Positions 36,073 to 45,177 of a stretch of 64,000 nucleotides of DNA are shown one piece after another. Source of the DNA: an uncultured Erythrobacter sp. (GTDB lineage Bacteria; Pseudomonadota; Alphaproteobacteria; Sphingomonadales; Sphingomonadaceae); NCBI RefSeq assembly GCF_947497915.1, contig NZ_CANMIJ010000001.1:659501-723500 (forward strand). The letters are read 5' to 3'. Each line of letters opens with the position of its first letter. Position 1 is the first letter of the stretch. Position numbers and translations under genes: made by a program. Under the pieces are notes generated by a model, which did not search any database, was not told the origin of the DNA, and saw only the letters and a list, made by a program, of their open reading frames with translations.

Positions 36073-36971
36073 TGCCGCTCGTTATCGAAAATCCGACAGC
36101 TGAAACATGCTCCTTGCCCGAAGCAATCGAGGCTTTGGCGGAGTGCGGTTTTGATCCGCGTGATCCTGATAGTACAGCGGTTGCGGCAAATTGGCTGAGA
36201 CGCCTCACCAACAACCGCGAATTTCTCGCAGGCATTCTGATTGATCGACTCGCCGGACGAACAGAGGGGGAGGTCGACAACGGCTATGGCCCGCAAGCCA
36301 TCGTGCTTAGTCCCAAGCGGGGTAATATGTTCCTGCGCGCAAATATCTGGCCAGCCGAACATGATCTGTGTTTTCGCAACAGCGGGGCGAAAAGCTTTGT
36401 CTATGGCGTGCCGCATGATCACAATTTCTCGTTCCTAACGAGTGGATATTGCGGGCCGGGCTATCGCAGTGATTATTACGAATACGATTATGAAGGTGTG
36501 GCGGGATATTCGGGTGAGCCAGCTGAGTTCAAGTTCATAGAACGCAGCGCGCTTAGCGAGGGCAAAGTCATGCTCTACCGCGCGCACCGTGATGTGCATT
36601 CGCAATTGCCGCCCGAAAGCCTGTCTGTCTCGATCAACGTGATGCATGTCGATCCGGCGCAGTGCTGGTATGATCAATACGGCTTTGATCTGGAACGCCG
36701 CGAAGTGGCACGCGTGCTCAGCCCCAACGCAACGGAGGCATTTCTGCGCCTTGCGGTTGGTATTGGATCAGCCGAGGCGCTCGAATATGCGGAGTGGGTG
36801 GGGCACTGCCACCCGAGTGACAGGCTACGCTTTGCTAGTTTTGAAGCGCGGGCAGCGCGCGAAACCGGCCGCTCTGGTCAGGAGGAGCTCTGGCTTACCG
36901 CAGAACGATCAGGAAACTGTATGATCAGCGCCATTGCTGGGCAAAAGCTGGACGCGCTTTCTGAGGTTTAG
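36072..36971 (+). CDS. Cysteine-dioxygenase-like cupin of unknown function
   Basis: A 299-aa protein whose middle matches a metal-dependent cupin: VPHDHNFSFLTSGYCG gives an H-x-H pair at about 116-118, and YRAHRDVHSQLPPESLSVSINVMH gives the third His at about 173, as in cysteine- and thiol-dioxygenase-like folds. The stretch GYRSDYYEYDYEGVAGY between them is rich in aromatic residues. The N-terminal 90 residues and the C-terminal 90 residues are helical. The stop overlaps a convergent micropeptide ORF as TTAG. As third gene after a 52-aa peptide gene it is a candidate peptide-tailoring enzyme, but this is inference. Confidence 0.7.
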   Translation: MPLVIENPTAETCSLPEAIEALAECGFDPRDPDSTAVAANWLRRLTNNREFLAGILIDRLAGRTEGEVDNGYGPQAIVLSPKRGNMFLRANIWPAEHDLCFRNSGAKSFVYGVPHDHNFSFLTSGYCGPGYRSDYYEYDYEGVAGYSGEPAEFKFIERSALSEGKVMLYRAHRDVHSQLPPESLSVSINVMHVDPAQCWYDQYGFDLERREVARVLSPNATEAFLRLAVGIGSAEALEYAEWVGHCHPSDRLRFASFEARAARETGRSGQEELWLTAERSGNCMISAIAGQKLDALSEV

Positions 36972-37039
36972 GGCGCTGTCACGGTCGCATAGACCGCGAA
37001 AATGAACACGAAGATCAGCACCGCGACTAGGAACCACAT
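36968..37039 (-). CDS. Candidate 23-aa membrane micropeptide
   Basis: The ORF encodes MWFLVAVLIFVFIFAVY followed by ATVTAP, a single hydrophobic helix with a short polar end. AAGGG lies about five bases before the ATG. Its stop overlaps that of the convergent cupin gene as TTAG, the same four-base arrangement found at five other convergent pairs in this window, which argues it is real. It follows ruvX on the same strand by 58 bases and may be part of the lepB-to-ruvX operon. It is too short for proof from sequence alone. Confidence 0.4.
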   Translation of the reverse strand: MWFLVAVLIFVFIFAVYATVTAP

Positions 37040-37097
37040 GCAACCCTTTTGCGTCTATTGCGGTAGCATTTCAAAAAAGGGGAAGTCGTCCATCCGG

Positions 37098-37583
37098 CTA
37101 CAATATCCCACCAGCGAGCCGGTCTATCGCGCCCTGCAAGATAACCGCCGCTGCATGGCTGTCGATGGCCACCGCGCGCTTTGCGCGGCTCATATCCTGG
37201 CCGATCATCGCGGCCTCGGCGCTTTGTGTTGACCATCGCTCGTCCCATAGCAAAACGGGGAGGTCGAAAGCTTCGGAGCAATTGCGGGCAAAGGCGCGGC
37301 TGGCCTGTGAACGCGGACCGTCGCTGCCATCCATATTGAGCGGCAGGCCTAGGACAATGCCCTTTGCACCGCGTGATTTGATCAGTTCGCCAAGCACCGC
37401 TTTATCGCGTGTCCACTTACCGCGACCCAGCGTCTTGCCATTGGTCGCAAACCGCCAGCCTGCATCGCAAGTCGCCGTGCCGATCGTTTTTGTGCCGAGA
37501 TCAATGCCTAGCAGCACACCGCCATCGGGCAGCGCGTCGGCGAAATCCAATGCCGTCTCGGTAATCAGCGCGCTGCGTCCCAT
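37098..37583 (-). CDS. ruvX: Holliday junction resolvase-like RuvX (YqgF)
   Basis: A 161-aa RNase H-fold protein needed for 16S rRNA 5' end maturation and linked to junction resolution. The N-terminal GIDLGTKTIGTATCD carries the first acidic metal ligand, GLPLNMDGSDGPRS the central loop, and DERWSTQSAE with IDSHAAAVILQ the C-terminal active-site residues. Length is typical for this lineage. It overlaps the DUF3089 gene by 19 bases and closes the minus-strand lepB operon. Confidence 0.92.
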   Translation of the reverse strand: MGRSALITETALDFADALPDGGVLLGIDLGTKTIGTATCDAGWRFATNGKTLGRGKWTRDKAVLGELIKSRGAKGIVLGLPLNMDGSDGPRSQASRAFARNCSEAFDLPVLLWDERWSTQSAEAAMIGQDMSRAKRAVAIDSHAAAVILQGAIDRLAGGIL

Positions 37584-38704
37584 GCTAGAACGCGGCGGTT
37601 CACATCCGCCTGCGTGTTCGCCCAGAACAGCGGCACGTCATAAACGTGATAGTTGTTGCCGGGCAGGACATACGAGCCAAGCTCCGGCGGGTCGCCAATC
37701 AGCAGCAGGCCGCGATCATCACAGCGTGCAGGCACAGCGCCTTGCACCAGTTCGCCCGTGGACATCATGTCATCTGGCACAAGCGTGCCAAGATTGGCGT
37801 CCGCATCCGCAGCGCCGCCATAGGTGCCGGTCAGCGGGTTGGTGCACAGAATCTGAGAGGTGCCGCGCTTTTCACCGTCAAAGCCAATTGAATTTGAATA
37901 TGTTTCAATCACGCGGGACGGATCGGCAGGCTCGGCAAAGCTTGACCATGACAGAATACAGCCAGTCTGCGCTGGCGTGGCGCAGGCCGCAAAGCCAAGG
38001 GATGGTACGTCGTGCTCAACCGAGATCGGCCAGCCGATCACGTATGCGCCGACAAGCCGGTCTGCAGCAGGCGCGTCTTTGATCTCTTCGCGCAGCAGGC
38101 GCAGCAGATGAAGCGACCCTTGCGAATGACCTGCGAGCACAATCGGCGTGTCATCATCAATCGAACTCAGGAAATAGCCGTAGGCCTCCACTACGTCGGC
38201 ATAGGCTGCATCGATGGCCTGCGCTGCTTCTGGTGCATCGGTGAGGAATGATCCCATCGTTGCCTGACGGTAACGGGGTGCCCAAATTTCACTCGCTGCG
38301 TTGAACGGGCTGGCCATGCCGCGAACATAGAGGCGCGCGATACGCTCTGCCTCTGCTTCGCCAATCGGCGCGTTCCAGTTTTCGCGGCTCAGATAGCTTG
38401 TCGGGTGGACAAAGAAGACCGCAAAATCCGGCGTGCCGGTGTCGGCTGGCGTGGGCAGCATGCCGCGATCATTCGCGTATGCGGGCTGCCAGCGTGCGGG
38501 ATCATTTACGCCAATTCCAGGCCGCGAATACCACATACCCGGGTCTTGATAGGCGTTTGCCTCCATCGGCTCTGTCGGCGTAAATTCGCTGGACGGGACA
38601 AAGGCGAGTTCCGCCAGTTCGTCCTGAAACATCTCATAGCCGATGCGGCCCACGAGGAAGAGAACGATACAGATCGCGATGAAGTAGAGAAATTTCTTGG
38701 CCAT
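37565..38704 (-). CDS. DUF3089 family lipase-like protein
   Basis: The 379-aa protein starts with one membrane anchor or signal (FLYFIAICIVLFLVG) and then has the DUF3089 alpha/beta hydrolase fold. The nucleophile elbow is LAGHSQGSLHLLRLL at about 215, with FFVHPTSYLS and YGYFLSSID in front. Family members are predicted envelope lipases/esterases of unknown substrate. It lies 21 bases after lepB on the same strand. Confidence 0.85.
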   Translation of the reverse strand: MAKKFLYFIAICIVLFLVGRIGYEMFQDELAELAFVPSSEFTPTEPMEANAYQDPGMWYSRPGIGVNDPARWQPAYANDRGMLPTPADTGTPDFAVFFVHPTSYLSRENWNAPIGEAEAERIARLYVRGMASPFNAASEIWAPRYRQATMGSFLTDAPEAAQAIDAAYADVVEAYGYFLSSIDDDTPIVLAGHSQGSLHLLRLLREEIKDAPAADRLVGAYVIGWPISVEHDVPSLGFAACATPAQTGCILSWSSFAEPADPSRVIETYSNSIGFDGEKRGTSQILCTNPLTGTYGGAADADANLGTLVPDDMMSTGELVQGAVPARCDDRGLLLIGDPPELGSYVLPGNNYHVYDVPLFWANTQADVNRRVLAWDAAR

Positions 38705-38725
38705 AATGCTGAGCTAACGCGCCAG

Positions 38726-39655
38726 TTACTCTTCTGTTTCGTAACCGTCGGCGATCGCTGGCCGCAGGGTCGTCCACGCACGGTCGCCGCGCATGCTGGA
38801 AAACCAGCTTCCCGGGTTCCACGTTGTCGATCCGTCGAGCGAGAATGTGATGAACTCAGCCCGGCCACCGATGTTTTCGAGCGGGATTGCGCCGCCCAAA
38901 CCGCGTTCCGCTGCCGAGGCGCGGCTGTCGGCGCTCTCATCGCGGTTGTCACCCATCACGAAGACGTGATCTTCGGGAATGACTTCGGGCCCGAAATTGT
39001 CGAGCCGCTGCATCTTGTGATCAATCGTCAGATATGTCGCGCCGTTTGGAAGAGTCTCTCGATAAGTGGCTGGTTCGAAATAGTCTTTTCCGTCCGCGCC
39101 AGTCTTCCGGTAATTCTCGAAGCTTTCGAGGCACGGGCGCGATCCGGCGCCGCTTTGACACGTCAATTCAGGCTCAAACGGGATTTGAACCGGCGGCAGA
39201 ATTTCGCGTTTGATGAATTCGCCGTTGAGCATGATCTGCCCATCACGCACTTCAATCGTATCGCCGGGCAGAGCGACGACGCGTTTGATGTAGTCTTCAT
39301 CGCGGGTCGGATGAACGGGAATTACAATGTCGCCATATTCCGGTGTCGAACCAAAAATGCGCCAGTCGCCGCGCGGCAAAAGATGGAAACTCGCCGAAGC
39401 CCATGACCAGCCATAGGGGTATTTGCTGACAATCAATCTGTCGCCGACATGCAGGCTAGGCATCATCGATGTCGACGGGATGTAGAATGGCTTGGCAACC
39501 AGGCTGTGGAACATCAGCACCGCGAAAAGCATGATCGCCAGGCCGCGCAATTCGGCGAACCAGTCGACTTTCTCTTCTGCCTCGTCAGCTGAAGGTGTCG
39601 GCGATGATATATCTGAAAGCTGTGTCACAGGTTTGGTTTTTCGGGCTCTGTTCAA
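38726..39655 (-). CDS. lepB: Signal peptidase I
   Basis: LepB removes signal peptides of exported proteins at the periplasmic face. The 309-aa product has an N-terminal TM at about 37-55, the catalytic serine S63 in [12 protein letters not shown], and the general base K124 in [11 protein letters not shown]. The conserved [14 protein letters not shown] stands near 235-250. It overlaps acpS by four bases. The usual downstream rnc-era genes are not here; DUF3089 and ruvX follow instead. Confidence 0.96.
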   Translation of the reverse strand: MNRARKTKPVTQLSDISSPTPSADEAEEKVDWFAELRGLAIMLFAVLMFHSLVAKPFYIPSTSMMPSLHVGDRLIVSKYPYGWSWASASFHLLPRGDWRIFGSTPEYGDIVIPVHPTRDEDYIKRVVALPGDTIEVRDGQIMLNGEFIKREILPPVQIPFEPELTCQSGAGSRPCLESFENYRKTGADGKDYFEPATYRETLPNGATYLTIDHKMQRLDNFGPEVIPEDHVFVMGDNRDESADSRASAAERGLGGAIPLENIGGRAEFITFSLDGSTTWNPGSWFSSMRGDRAWTTLRPAIADGYETEE

Positions 39656-40062
39656 ACGTCACTGATGCGGATGGCTTCGATAATTACGAAGGCCTGCGCC
39701 CATGGGTGATCGTCGGTTAGGGTAAGATGAATGTGGGCCTCATGGCCTGACGGGATCATTTCTTCAAGCCGCTTTGCCGCTCCTCCTGTTAGCGAAAGCG
39801 TCGGCGCGCCGGACGGAGCGTTCACAACGCCGATGTCCTTCATAAAAACGCCGCGGCGGAAACCCGTGCCGACGGCCTTGCTGAAAGCCTCTTTCGCGGC
39901 GAACCTTTTGGCGTATGTGCCTGCAATGGTGAAAGGGCGGCGGCGCGCCTTTGCGCGTTCAAGATCGGTGAAAACGCGGTTCTCAAATCGCTCCCCAAAC
40001 CGGTTGAGCGAATTTTGGATCCGCTCAATATTACACAGGTCTGAGCCAAGGCCGATGATCAT
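39652..40062 (-). CDS. acpS: Holo-[acyl-carrier-protein] synthase
   Basis: AcpS moves 4'-phosphopantetheine from CoA to ACP. The 136-aa product has the Mg-binding [12 protein letters not shown] at the start and [16 protein letters not shown], where K and E complete the site. Start at ATG 40062; the longer reading frame overlaps the preceding gene. Four-base overlaps on both sides couple it to lepB and to the 103-aa membrane gene. Confidence 0.95.
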   Translation of the reverse strand: MIIGLGSDLCNIERIQNSLNRFGERFENRVFTDLERAKARRRPFTIAGTYAKRFAAKEAFSKAVGTGFRRGVFMKDIGVVNAPSGAPTLSLTGGAAKRLEEMIPSGHEAHIHLTLTDDHPWAQAFVIIEAIRISDV

Positions 40063-40370
40063 ATTGGAATTACTCCATAAAGGATGCCGAGCACTGTGAG
40101 GATTCCGACCACACTGACACCGCAAAGCACATAGGTGACGTGCTGGCGACCCGTGTTCCAGCAATAAATGGTGCCCGCGAGCAAAGCCGCCGTCACAAAA
40201 AGCGGGCCGACAAAAATCACCAATTCAGCAATCGGGATAGGGTCGCCGCGATAGGTCTCGGAACCGAGCGCAATGCCTAGCAAAGCCATGCCGCCCGATC
40301 CGATCAACAAAATGCTGTACCAGATCAGCATGAGCACAAGATGCCAAACGGGTTTCGCTTGGTCGCTCAC
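40059..40370 (-). CDS. Small membrane protein, three to four segments
   Basis: A 103-aa hydrophobic protein with segments at about 10-32, 47-69 and 77-99. It has no recognised motif and is overlapped by both neighbours. It lies in the pyrE-pdxJ-acpS-lepB operon, which suggests a house-keeping envelope role. Function unknown. Confidence 0.7.
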   Translation of the reverse strand: MSDQAKPVWHLVLMLIWYSILLIGSGGMALLGIALGSETYRGDPIPIAELVIFVGPLFVTAALLAGTIYCWNTGRQHVTYVLCGVSVVGILTVLGILYGVIPI

Positions 40371-40663
40371 CCTGCTCTCACGAAAAGCGCGATTAGCAGG
40401 CCGAGCACAACTGCGTGCAGCAAAACCTGCGATTTGAACAATGGGTGGGCGAAGTCTCCCTCGCCCAATTTAAGCGCACCAACATAACCGAACATTTGCA
40501 ACACGACCCAGCCGATGGCGAATGGCATCATCAACCCTTCGGCAAATGCCACGCCAAGAAAACCGACTGCTGTCAAAAACAGGGTGGACCCGAAAAATGC
40601 CCAGCGTTTTTGCGCGGAGGTCAATTCAGGGGCCTGACTGGTGTCCACCTTAGCGGGCCTCAT
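40367..40663 (-). CDS. Small membrane protein, three segments
   Basis: A 98-aa protein with hydrophobic segments at about 27-45, 47-65 and 80-96, with a cytoplasmic N-terminus (RPAKVDTSQAPELTSAQKR). It overlaps the pdxJ 3' end by 14 bases and the next small membrane gene by four. It may act with that neighbour. Function unknown. Confidence 0.7.
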   Translation of the reverse strand: MRPAKVDTSQAPELTSAQKRWAFFGSTLFLTAVGFLGVAFAEGLMMPFAIGWVVLQMFGYVGALKLGEGDFAHPLFKSQVLLHAVVLGLLIALFVRAG

Positions 40664-41405
40664 CCATCAATTCGCGCATCCGCATTACGGCGTTTTCAAG
40701 CCCGACAAAGACGGCCTCACCAACCAGATAATGCCCAATATTCAACTCCGCGATATGCGGGATGGCGGCGATGGGTTGAACATTGTCATATGTCAGGCCG
40801 TGTCCTGCGTGCGGCTCGATCCCGTTCTTTGCTGCGAGCGCGGACATTTCTGTGATGCGGCGCAATTCACGCTCGGTTCGTTCGCTATCTCCGTCCAAGA
40901 TCGCGTGCGCATATTCTCCTGTGTGGAATTCAACCACAGGCGCGCCTAGCCGCAGAGCGGCGTCGAGCTGACGCTCATTTGCTTCGATAAACAGGGATAC
41001 GCGGATGTCCGCGCTGCGCAGTTCGTCAACAATCGGAACCAGCGTGTTGTGCAGGCCAGCAGCGTCCAATCCGCCTTCGGTTGTGCGTTCTTCGCGCTTT
41101 TCGGGGACGATACATGCTGCGTGAGGCTTATGACGCAGGGCGATGTTCAGCATTTCCTGCGTCGCTGCCATTTCCAAATTGAGCGGTAGACTGGTCGCAG
41201 CCTGAATCCGGGCAAGATCTTCATCGCGGATATGGCGACGGTCTTCACGTAGGTGAGCGGTAATGCCATCGCCGCCGACGCGGCTGACGATTTCGGCGGC
41301 GCGGACGGGATCGGGATGATCGCCGCCGCGCGCATTGCGGATTGTCGCGACGTGATCAATGTTCACGCCAAGCCGCAGCGGATTAGGGTGGAGCGATGCG
41401 TTCAT
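40650..41405 (-). CDS. pdxJ: Pyridoxine 5'-phosphate synthase
   Basis: PdxJ makes PNP from deoxyxylulose 5-phosphate and 3-amino-2-oxopropyl phosphate, in the DXP-dependent vitamin B6 pathway. The 251-aa TIM-barrel has LGVNIDHVATIRNARG, HLREDRRHI, LNLEMAAT, CIVPEKREE, VSLFIEAN, EFHTGEYA, HAGHGLTYDNV and ELNIGHYLVGEAVFVG. It follows pyrE by six bases. Confidence 0.97.
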   Translation of the reverse strand: MNASLHPNPLRLGVNIDHVATIRNARGGDHPDPVRAAEIVSRVGGDGITAHLREDRRHIRDEDLARIQAATSLPLNLEMAATQEMLNIALRHKPHAACIVPEKREERTTEGGLDAAGLHNTLVPIVDELRSADIRVSLFIEANERQLDAALRLGAPVVEFHTGEYAHAILDGDSERTERELRRITEMSALAAKNGIEPHAGHGLTYDNVQPIAAIPHIAELNIGHYLVGEAVFVGLENAVMRMRELMDEAR

Positions 41406-41411
41406 TTGGGG

Positions 41412-42017
41412 CTACTCTTTGCGGCTTCCGGGCTTCGTAATAGCTACGCTGGCGAGGGCTTCGGGGATGCTGTCTTCGTCATATGTCGGAAAATCAAAAG
41501 CGGCGAGCGGATAGAATGGCACGCCCAAATTGACCGATCCCAGTGAACGGTCGATGAGCGAGCATTCCGCGATCACTTCTCCCCCTTCGCGCGCGACGGC
41601 GGCGATGGCTTCGCGGCTGGAAAGGCCAGTTGTGACAACATCTTCAACCATCAGAATTTTCGCGCCCGGTTCAAGCGCGAAGCCGCGGCGCAGATGGAAC
41701 GTGCCATCTGGGCGTTCCAGAAACAGCGCGTCTTTGTTTAAGGCGCGGCCGACTTCGTGGCCGATAATGATGCCTCCCATCGCGGGAGAGACGACCACAT
41801 CAACGTTTTCCACGATTTCAGCAGGGATGCCCGCAACAACAGCTTCGGCGAGTCGCGCAGCGCGAGCCGGGTTCATCAGCACCCGCGCGCATTGCAGATA
41901 GTGGCCGCTATGCTTGCCCGATGAAAGTTTGAAATGCCCTTCGAGAAGCGCGCCGCAACCGCGAAATTCGGCAAGGACTTCGTCTTCTGTACGGGGCAAG
42001 GTTGGCGCGGAATTCAT
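41412..42017 (-). CDS. pyrE: Orotate phosphoribosyltransferase
   Basis: PyrE converts orotate and PRPP to OMP. The 201-aa product has SGKHSGHYLQCARV near 33-46, a PAMGGIIIGHEVGRAL loop, and the PRPP motif VEDVVTTGLSSREA. FERPDGTFHLRRGF-like residues are in the hood. It heads the pyrE-pdxJ-small membrane genes-acpS-lepB-DUF3089-ruvX operon. pyrC is elsewhere in this window (59518). Confidence 0.96.
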   Translation of the reverse strand: MNSAPTLPRTEDEVLAEFRGCGALLEGHFKLSSGKHSGHYLQCARVLMNPARAARLAEAVVAGIPAEIVENVDVVVSPAMGGIIIGHEVGRALNKDALFLERPDGTFHLRRGFALEPGAKILMVEDVVTTGLSSREAIAAVAREGGEVIAECSLIDRSLGSVNLGVPFYPLAAFDFPTYDEDSIPEALASVAITKPGSRKE

Positions 42018-42105
42018 GGGTGAGGAGCCTTTGGTTTGCGGTCATTACACGGGCGGGCTTGCGCATGGATCATGGCGCATTGCATAAAATTCTCCCTAGA
42101 ACCGC

Positions 42106-42134
42106 TTGAGACACGGAGCAAGCGCGGCTAATAG
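42106..42134 (+). promoter_or_regulatory. Candidate sigma-70-type promoter of ctaC
   Basis: TTGAGA at 42106-42111 and TAATAG at 42129-42134 are separated by 17 bases and lie about 112 bases before the ctaC start. The -35 matches five of six consensus positions and the -10 three. Prediction by eye only. Confidence 0.35.
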
Positions 42135-42246
42135 GCCATCAAAGCTGACAGAGATGTCAGCAAAGGCGTTGCCTGATTCCGGCTCAAAATGAGGCGGACT
42201 GTCCGGGCAACATGGGATAAAATCGAAAGCTAGTTTGGGCACATTT

Positions 42247-43263
42247 ATGATGGGGCACCTCCATACCCGTTTGAAGTTTGGCTTCTTGGCAGCATTTGCC
42301 GCCTTGCTTGCTGTTGCGACTCCGCAGGCGGCATTCGCTCAGGAGACCGTTGGCGCTGACGTACCGGCAACTGCTGGTCCGGATGAAGTGACCGCTGGCG
42401 AGACCGAAGCCGTTGAAGCAAGCGGAGCGTACACGCCGCTTGAGCCGGTCGAAGGGGTCGGAATGCCGACTGCCGCGACGGACGACATCTGGAAAAGCAT
42501 GACGTTTCAGGACCAATACACTGAGAACGGGCAATATGCACTTTGGATGCACGATGTCCTGCTGATGCCTGTCATCACCGCGATCAGCATTTTTGTGCTT
42601 GGCCTGCTGCTGTGGGTTGTAGTGCGCTACAATCGCCGTTCGAACCCTGAGCCTTCGAAGACAACGCACAACACGCTGATCGAGGTGGTCTGGACGATTG
42701 TCCCGGCCTTGATCCTCGTCGTGATTGCTGTGCCTTCGATGTTCCTGCTGGCAGCACAATACGAAACGCCGCCTGAAGATGCAGTGACGATCAAGGCAAC
42801 CGGTTACCAATGGTACTGGGGTTACACCTATCCTGATCACGGCGAGCTTGAGATTATCTCGAACATGCTGTCGGACGCGGATGCTGTTGCCAATGGCGAA
42901 CCGGCCAAGCTGGCAGTCGATAACCGTATGGTTGTCCCGGCTGGCGTTCCGCTCCGCATCCAGACAACGGCTGCTGACGTAATTCATGCATTCGCGGTTC
43001 CATCGCTGTGGTTCAAAATGGACGCAGTTCCGGGCCGTTTGAATGAGAAGTTGCTCACCATCAAAGAGCCTGGCCTTTATTACGGCCAGTGTTCCGAGCT
43101 TTGCGGCGCGCGTCACGGATATATGCCGATCGCGGTCGAAGCACTGCCGATGGAAGAATTTGAAACATGGGTTCTTGAGCAGGGCGGTTCGCTGCCTGAT
43201 GCCGAAGAAGCTGCCGCTGAAGAAGAAACGACTGACGAGGCTGAAGCGGCTCCGGCCGAATAA
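42247..43263 (+). CDS. ctaC: Cytochrome c oxidase subunit II
   Basis: Subunit II of the aa3-type oxidase takes electrons from cytochrome c at the binuclear CuA centre in the periplasm. The 338-aa product has a signal peptide ending near AFAQ, two TM segments at about 105-130 and 150-170, and CuA ligands in GQCSELCGARHGYM (C-x3-C, H, M). YQWYWGYTYPDHG is the electron-entry region. An acidic tail (AEEAAAEEE...) extends past the fold. The ATG at 42247 follows an in-frame TTG; no strong ribosome-binding site is seen. First gene of the cta operon. Confidence 0.96.
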   Translation: MMGHLHTRLKFGFLAAFAALLAVATPQAAFAQETVGADVPATAGPDEVTAGETEAVEASGAYTPLEPVEGVGMPTAATDDIWKSMTFQDQYTENGQYALWMHDVLLMPVITAISIFVLGLLLWVVVRYNRRSNPEPSKTTHNTLIEVVWTIVPALILVVIAVPSMFLLAAQYETPPEDAVTIKATGYQWYWGYTYPDHGELEIISNMLSDADAVANGEPAKLAVDNRMVVPAGVPLRIQTTAADVIHAFAVPSLWFKMDAVPGRLNEKLLTIKEPGLYYGQCSELCGARHGYMPIAVEALPMEEFETWVLEQGGSLPDAEEAAAEEETTDEAEAAPAE

Positions 43264-43323
43264 GCGATCACCGTCAGAACGAACCGAATAACGAACACGA
43301 TACGAACCGAGAGAATCTGAACC

Positions 43324-45051
43324 ATGGCCACCACCGCTGAAGGTTTCGACACCAACCACGAAGAGCACGCGCATGATCATGCCGATCATAAGCCTGGCTT
43401 CTTCAAGCGTTGGTTCATGTCGACCAACCACAAGGATATCGGCACGCTCTACCTGATCTTCGCGATTATCGCGGGTATCGTTGGCGGCGCGATGTCGGGC
43501 GTTATGCGTCTGGAGCTGGCTGAGCCGGGCATTCAGTACCTTGCCGGTGCGGTGGAATTCTTTGGCGGTAACCCGTCAGAGAATGCCAACCTTCACATGT
43601 GGAACGTGTTCATCACGGCCCACGGCCTGATCATGGTCTTCTTCATGGTCATGCCGGCCATGATTGGCGGCTTTGGTAACTGGTTCGTCCCGCTGATGAT
43701 CGGTGCGCCGGACATGGCGTTCCCGCGCATGAACAACGTATCGTTCTGGCTGACGGTTGCTGGTTTTATCAGCCTGTGTTTCTCGCTGTTTGTCCCGGGC
43801 ACAGGCCCAGACGCATTGGGTGCGGGTGTGGGTTGGACGGTCTATGCGCCGCTCTCCACCACGGGTAATCCGGGGCCTGCGGTCGATTTTGCGATCTTCT
43901 CTTTGCACCTTGCGGGCGCTGGCTCGATCCTCGGCGCAACCAACTTCATCACCACCATTTTCAACATGCGCGCGCCGGGTATGACCCTGCATAAAATGCC
44001 GCTGTTTGTATGGTCGGTGCTGGTCACGGCATTCCTGCTGCTGCTCGCGCTTCCGGTGCTTGCTGCTGCGATCACGATGCTGCTGACCGACCGTAACTTC
44101 CAGACCACGTTCTTCGATCCGTCGGGCGGCGGTGACCCAGTTTTGTACCAGCACCTGTTCTGGTTCTTTGGTCACCCAGAGGTCTACATCATGATCCTGC
44201 CGGGTTTCGGCATGATCTCTCAGATCGTTGCGACCTTTAGCCGCAAGCCAGTGTTTGGTTACCTCGGCATGGCATACGCCATGGTTGCGATTGGCGTTGT
44301 CGGCTTCATCGTGTGGGCGCACCACATGTACACCGTCGGCCTCGACGTAAATACGAAGATGTACTTCACCGCGGCGACGATGGTTATCGCCGTTCCGACA
44401 GGCGTTAAAATCTTCAGCTGGATCGCCACTATGTGGGGCGGCAGCATGGAGTTCAAATCGCCAATGGTTTGGGCGATGGGCTTCATCTTCCTGTTCACTG
44501 TGGGCGGTGTGACCGGCGTTGTGCTTGCCAATGGCGGCATCGACGATAACCTGCATGACACATATTATGTGGTTGCTCACTTCCACTACGTTCTGTCGAT
44601 GGGTGCGGTTTTCTCACTGTTCGCCGGTTTCTATTACTGGTTCCCGAAGATGAGCGGCCGGATGCATTCCGAACTTCTCTCGCACCTGCACTTCTGGGGC
44701 TTCTTCATCGGCGTGAATGTGATCTTCTTCCCACAGCACTTCTTGGGCATGAACGGTATGCCGCGCCGTATCCCTGATTATCCAGAGGCGTTCGCGTACT
44801 GGAACGAGATCAGTTCTTATGGCTATGCGATCATGGCTGCTTCGATGCTGATCTTCTTCGTCAATCTCGTCTATGCGTTCACCATCGGTAAAAAAGCCGC
44901 GGCGAACCCATGGGGCGCAGGCGCGACGACGCTGGAATGGACGCTTTCAAGCCCGCCGCCATTCCACCAGTTCGAAACACTTCCGGTAATCGAGGATCAC
45001 CACGATTATCACGATCACATGCCGCGCGGCGAAAAGCCGGCTTCGGCCTGA
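43324..45051 (+). CDS. ctaD: Cytochrome c oxidase subunit I
   Basis: Subunit I holds heme a, heme a3 and CuB. The 575-aa protein has 12 TM segments. Heme and CuB ligands lie in [29 protein letters not shown] (with the cross-linked His-Tyr), [11 protein letters not shown] and [14 protein letters not shown]-channel Lys-type region is in [18 protein letters not shown]. It is 60 bases after ctaC, with GAGAGAA upstream. The N-terminus has a His-rich stretch ([13 protein letters not shown]) that could bind metal. Confidence 0.97.
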   Translation: MATTAEGFDTNHEEHAHDHADHKPGFFKRWFMSTNHKDIGTLYLIFAIIAGIVGGAMSGVMRLELAEPGIQYLAGAVEFFGGNPSENANLHMWNVFITAHGLIMVFFMVMPAMIGGFGNWFVPLMIGAPDMAFPRMNNVSFWLTVAGFISLCFSLFVPGTGPDALGAGVGWTVYAPLSTTGNPGPAVDFAIFSLHLAGAGSILGATNFITTIFNMRAPGMTLHKMPLFVWSVLVTAFLLLLALPVLAAAITMLLTDRNFQTTFFDPSGGGDPVLYQHLFWFFGHPEVYIMILPGFGMISQIVATFSRKPVFGYLGMAYAMVAIGVVGFIVWAHHMYTVGLDVNTKMYFTAATMVIAVPTGVKIFSWIATMWGGSMEFKSPMVWAMGFIFLFTVGGVTGVVLANGGIDDNLHDTYYVVAHFHYVLSMGAVFSLFAGFYYWFPKMSGRMHSELLSHLHFWGFFIGVNVIFFPQHFLGMNGMPRRIPDYPEAFAYWNEISSYGYAIMAASMLIFFVNLVYAFTIGKKAAANPWGAGATTLEWTLSSPPPFHQFETLPVIEDHHDYHDHMPRGEKPASA

Positions 45052-45177
45052 ATGTGACGGGTCGGCTGTGCAGCCTTGATTGCCGCATGCGCCGAACGGA
45101 TAAACGGAAAACGGGGGAGGGCGCGCTTGCAATGGCGCGCTCTTCTTCAAATCAGACAAACACTTGAAACGCCCGAG

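Noticed and set aside
42184..43431. 415-codon open frame antisense to ctaC
   Set aside because: It is as long as a real gene but overlaps ctaC and the ctaD start entirely; the translation is Arg/His/Ser-rich and lacks any motif.
43576..44586. 336-codon open frame antisense to ctaD
   Set aside because: Composition is the complement of membrane-helix codons; no start signal or motif.
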